Shown: piece after piece, positions 5,385 to 5,630 of the stretch
How the letters are laid out: the number at the start of each line of letters is the position of its first letter
Position numbering within the stretch: the first letter of the stretch is position 1
Assembly: GCF_938045775.1 (NCBI RefSeq)
Contig: NZ_CALIBH010000057.1
Span: forward strand, 1-5,630
Source: an uncultured Campylobacter sp.
GTDB taxonomy: Bacteria > Campylobacterota > Campylobacteria > Campylobacterales > Campylobacteraceae
Length of the DNA: 5,630 nt
Direction: 5' to 3'
Program-made: the position numbers and the translations under genes
Notes under the pieces: model-generated
Databases searched by the model: none
What the model was told of the DNA's origin: nothing
What the model saw: the letters and a program-made list of their open reading frames with translations, nothing else

Positions 5385-5630
5385 CTAAATTTTAACCTTC
5401 TCCCACGGCTCAATCCCGCCTGCAACCTCTTTAAAAATGCTAGCGATTTCTATATTTTTTACGCTCAAATTTCGCTCGTATGCCTTGATGTCGCGCGATT
5501 TTAGCTTCTCTTGTAAAAAGGCGAATTCATACTCGATCTGACCGCGAGCGACGCTGATTTTAGCCAAATTTCGCGCGTCAAATTCGCCCACCTTCGCGGC
5601 GTCAAATTTATACCCGCGAGCGCAGCCCTC
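5385..5630 (-). CDS. Unrecognised protein, C-terminal 81 residues only
   Basis: The frame is open from the right edge of the window to a TAG at 5385-5387. A GTG at 5589-5591 could be read as a start, but 13 further in-frame codons reach the window edge and no ribosome binding site precedes the GTG, so this is better taken as the tail of a longer gene. The visible part is charged and probably mostly helical: an E/K/R-rich stretch including FLQEKLKSRDIKAYERN, then SIFKEVAGGIEPWEKVKI at the end. I see no membrane segment, metal-binding cluster or known catalytic motif, and I do not recognise the family. Codon use (GCG, CGC, GAG with AAA/TTT) matches the core genes, so it is probably native. It converges with fhs. 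Confidence 0.65.
   Translation of the reverse strand, partial: EGCARGYKFDAAKVGEFDARNLAKISVARGQIEYEFAFLQEKLKSRDIKAYERNLSVKNIEIASIFKEVAGGIEPWEKVKI

Noticed and set aside
1..5630. CRISPR array, tRNA, rRNA, insertion sequence or integrase
   Set aside because: No regularly spaced long repeats, no tRNA-like arms and no transposase or integrase frame were seen on either strand.

Overview
The window looks like a chromosomal segment of a Campylobacter, most likely one of the higher-GC oral species. C. gracilis is my best guess, but this is inference. The signs are the many AAATTT/TAAATTTA strings between and inside genes, T-rich promoter regions with good -10 boxes but no clear -35 boxes, AAGGA-type ribosome binding sites, and a core gene set (dgkA, an exonuclease III-type nuclease, fhs) with GC-rich codons.

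Region 1 (1 to about 1560) is clearly more AT-rich than the rest and reads leftward on the minus strand. It holds a complete C5-cytosine DNA methyltransferase (354-1379). Overlapping its end by 20 bases is the first 124 codons of a GHKL-fold ATPase (1-373) that resembles bacterial MORC-type ATPases. A methyltransferase followed by a MORC-like ATPase is the start of a known but little-studied class of restriction-modification operon, in which a Z1-domain helicase and a nuclease usually follow. Those genes would lie to the left of this window. Gene order and overlap suggest the methyltransferase is made first and the ATPase is translationally coupled to it.

Region 2 (about 1560-1865) is a gene-free, mixed-composition strip between the acquired module and the core chromosome.

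Region 3 (1866-4939) is core chromosome. dgkA (diacylglycerol kinase, minus) and an exonuclease III/AP endonuclease gene (plus, TTG start) diverge from a 67-base spacer whose two -10 boxes overlap. A 238-base spacer with two short hairpins follows, then fhs (formate-tetrahydrofolate ligase, plus), which feeds formate into the folate one-carbon pool.

Region 4 (4940-5630) begins with a 445-base AT-rich spacer between convergent genes. It holds short repeats and palindromes and one doubtful 83-codon frame. It ends with the last 81 codons of an unrecognised minus-strand gene that runs off the right edge. I saw no tRNA, rRNA, CRISPR array or insertion sequence.
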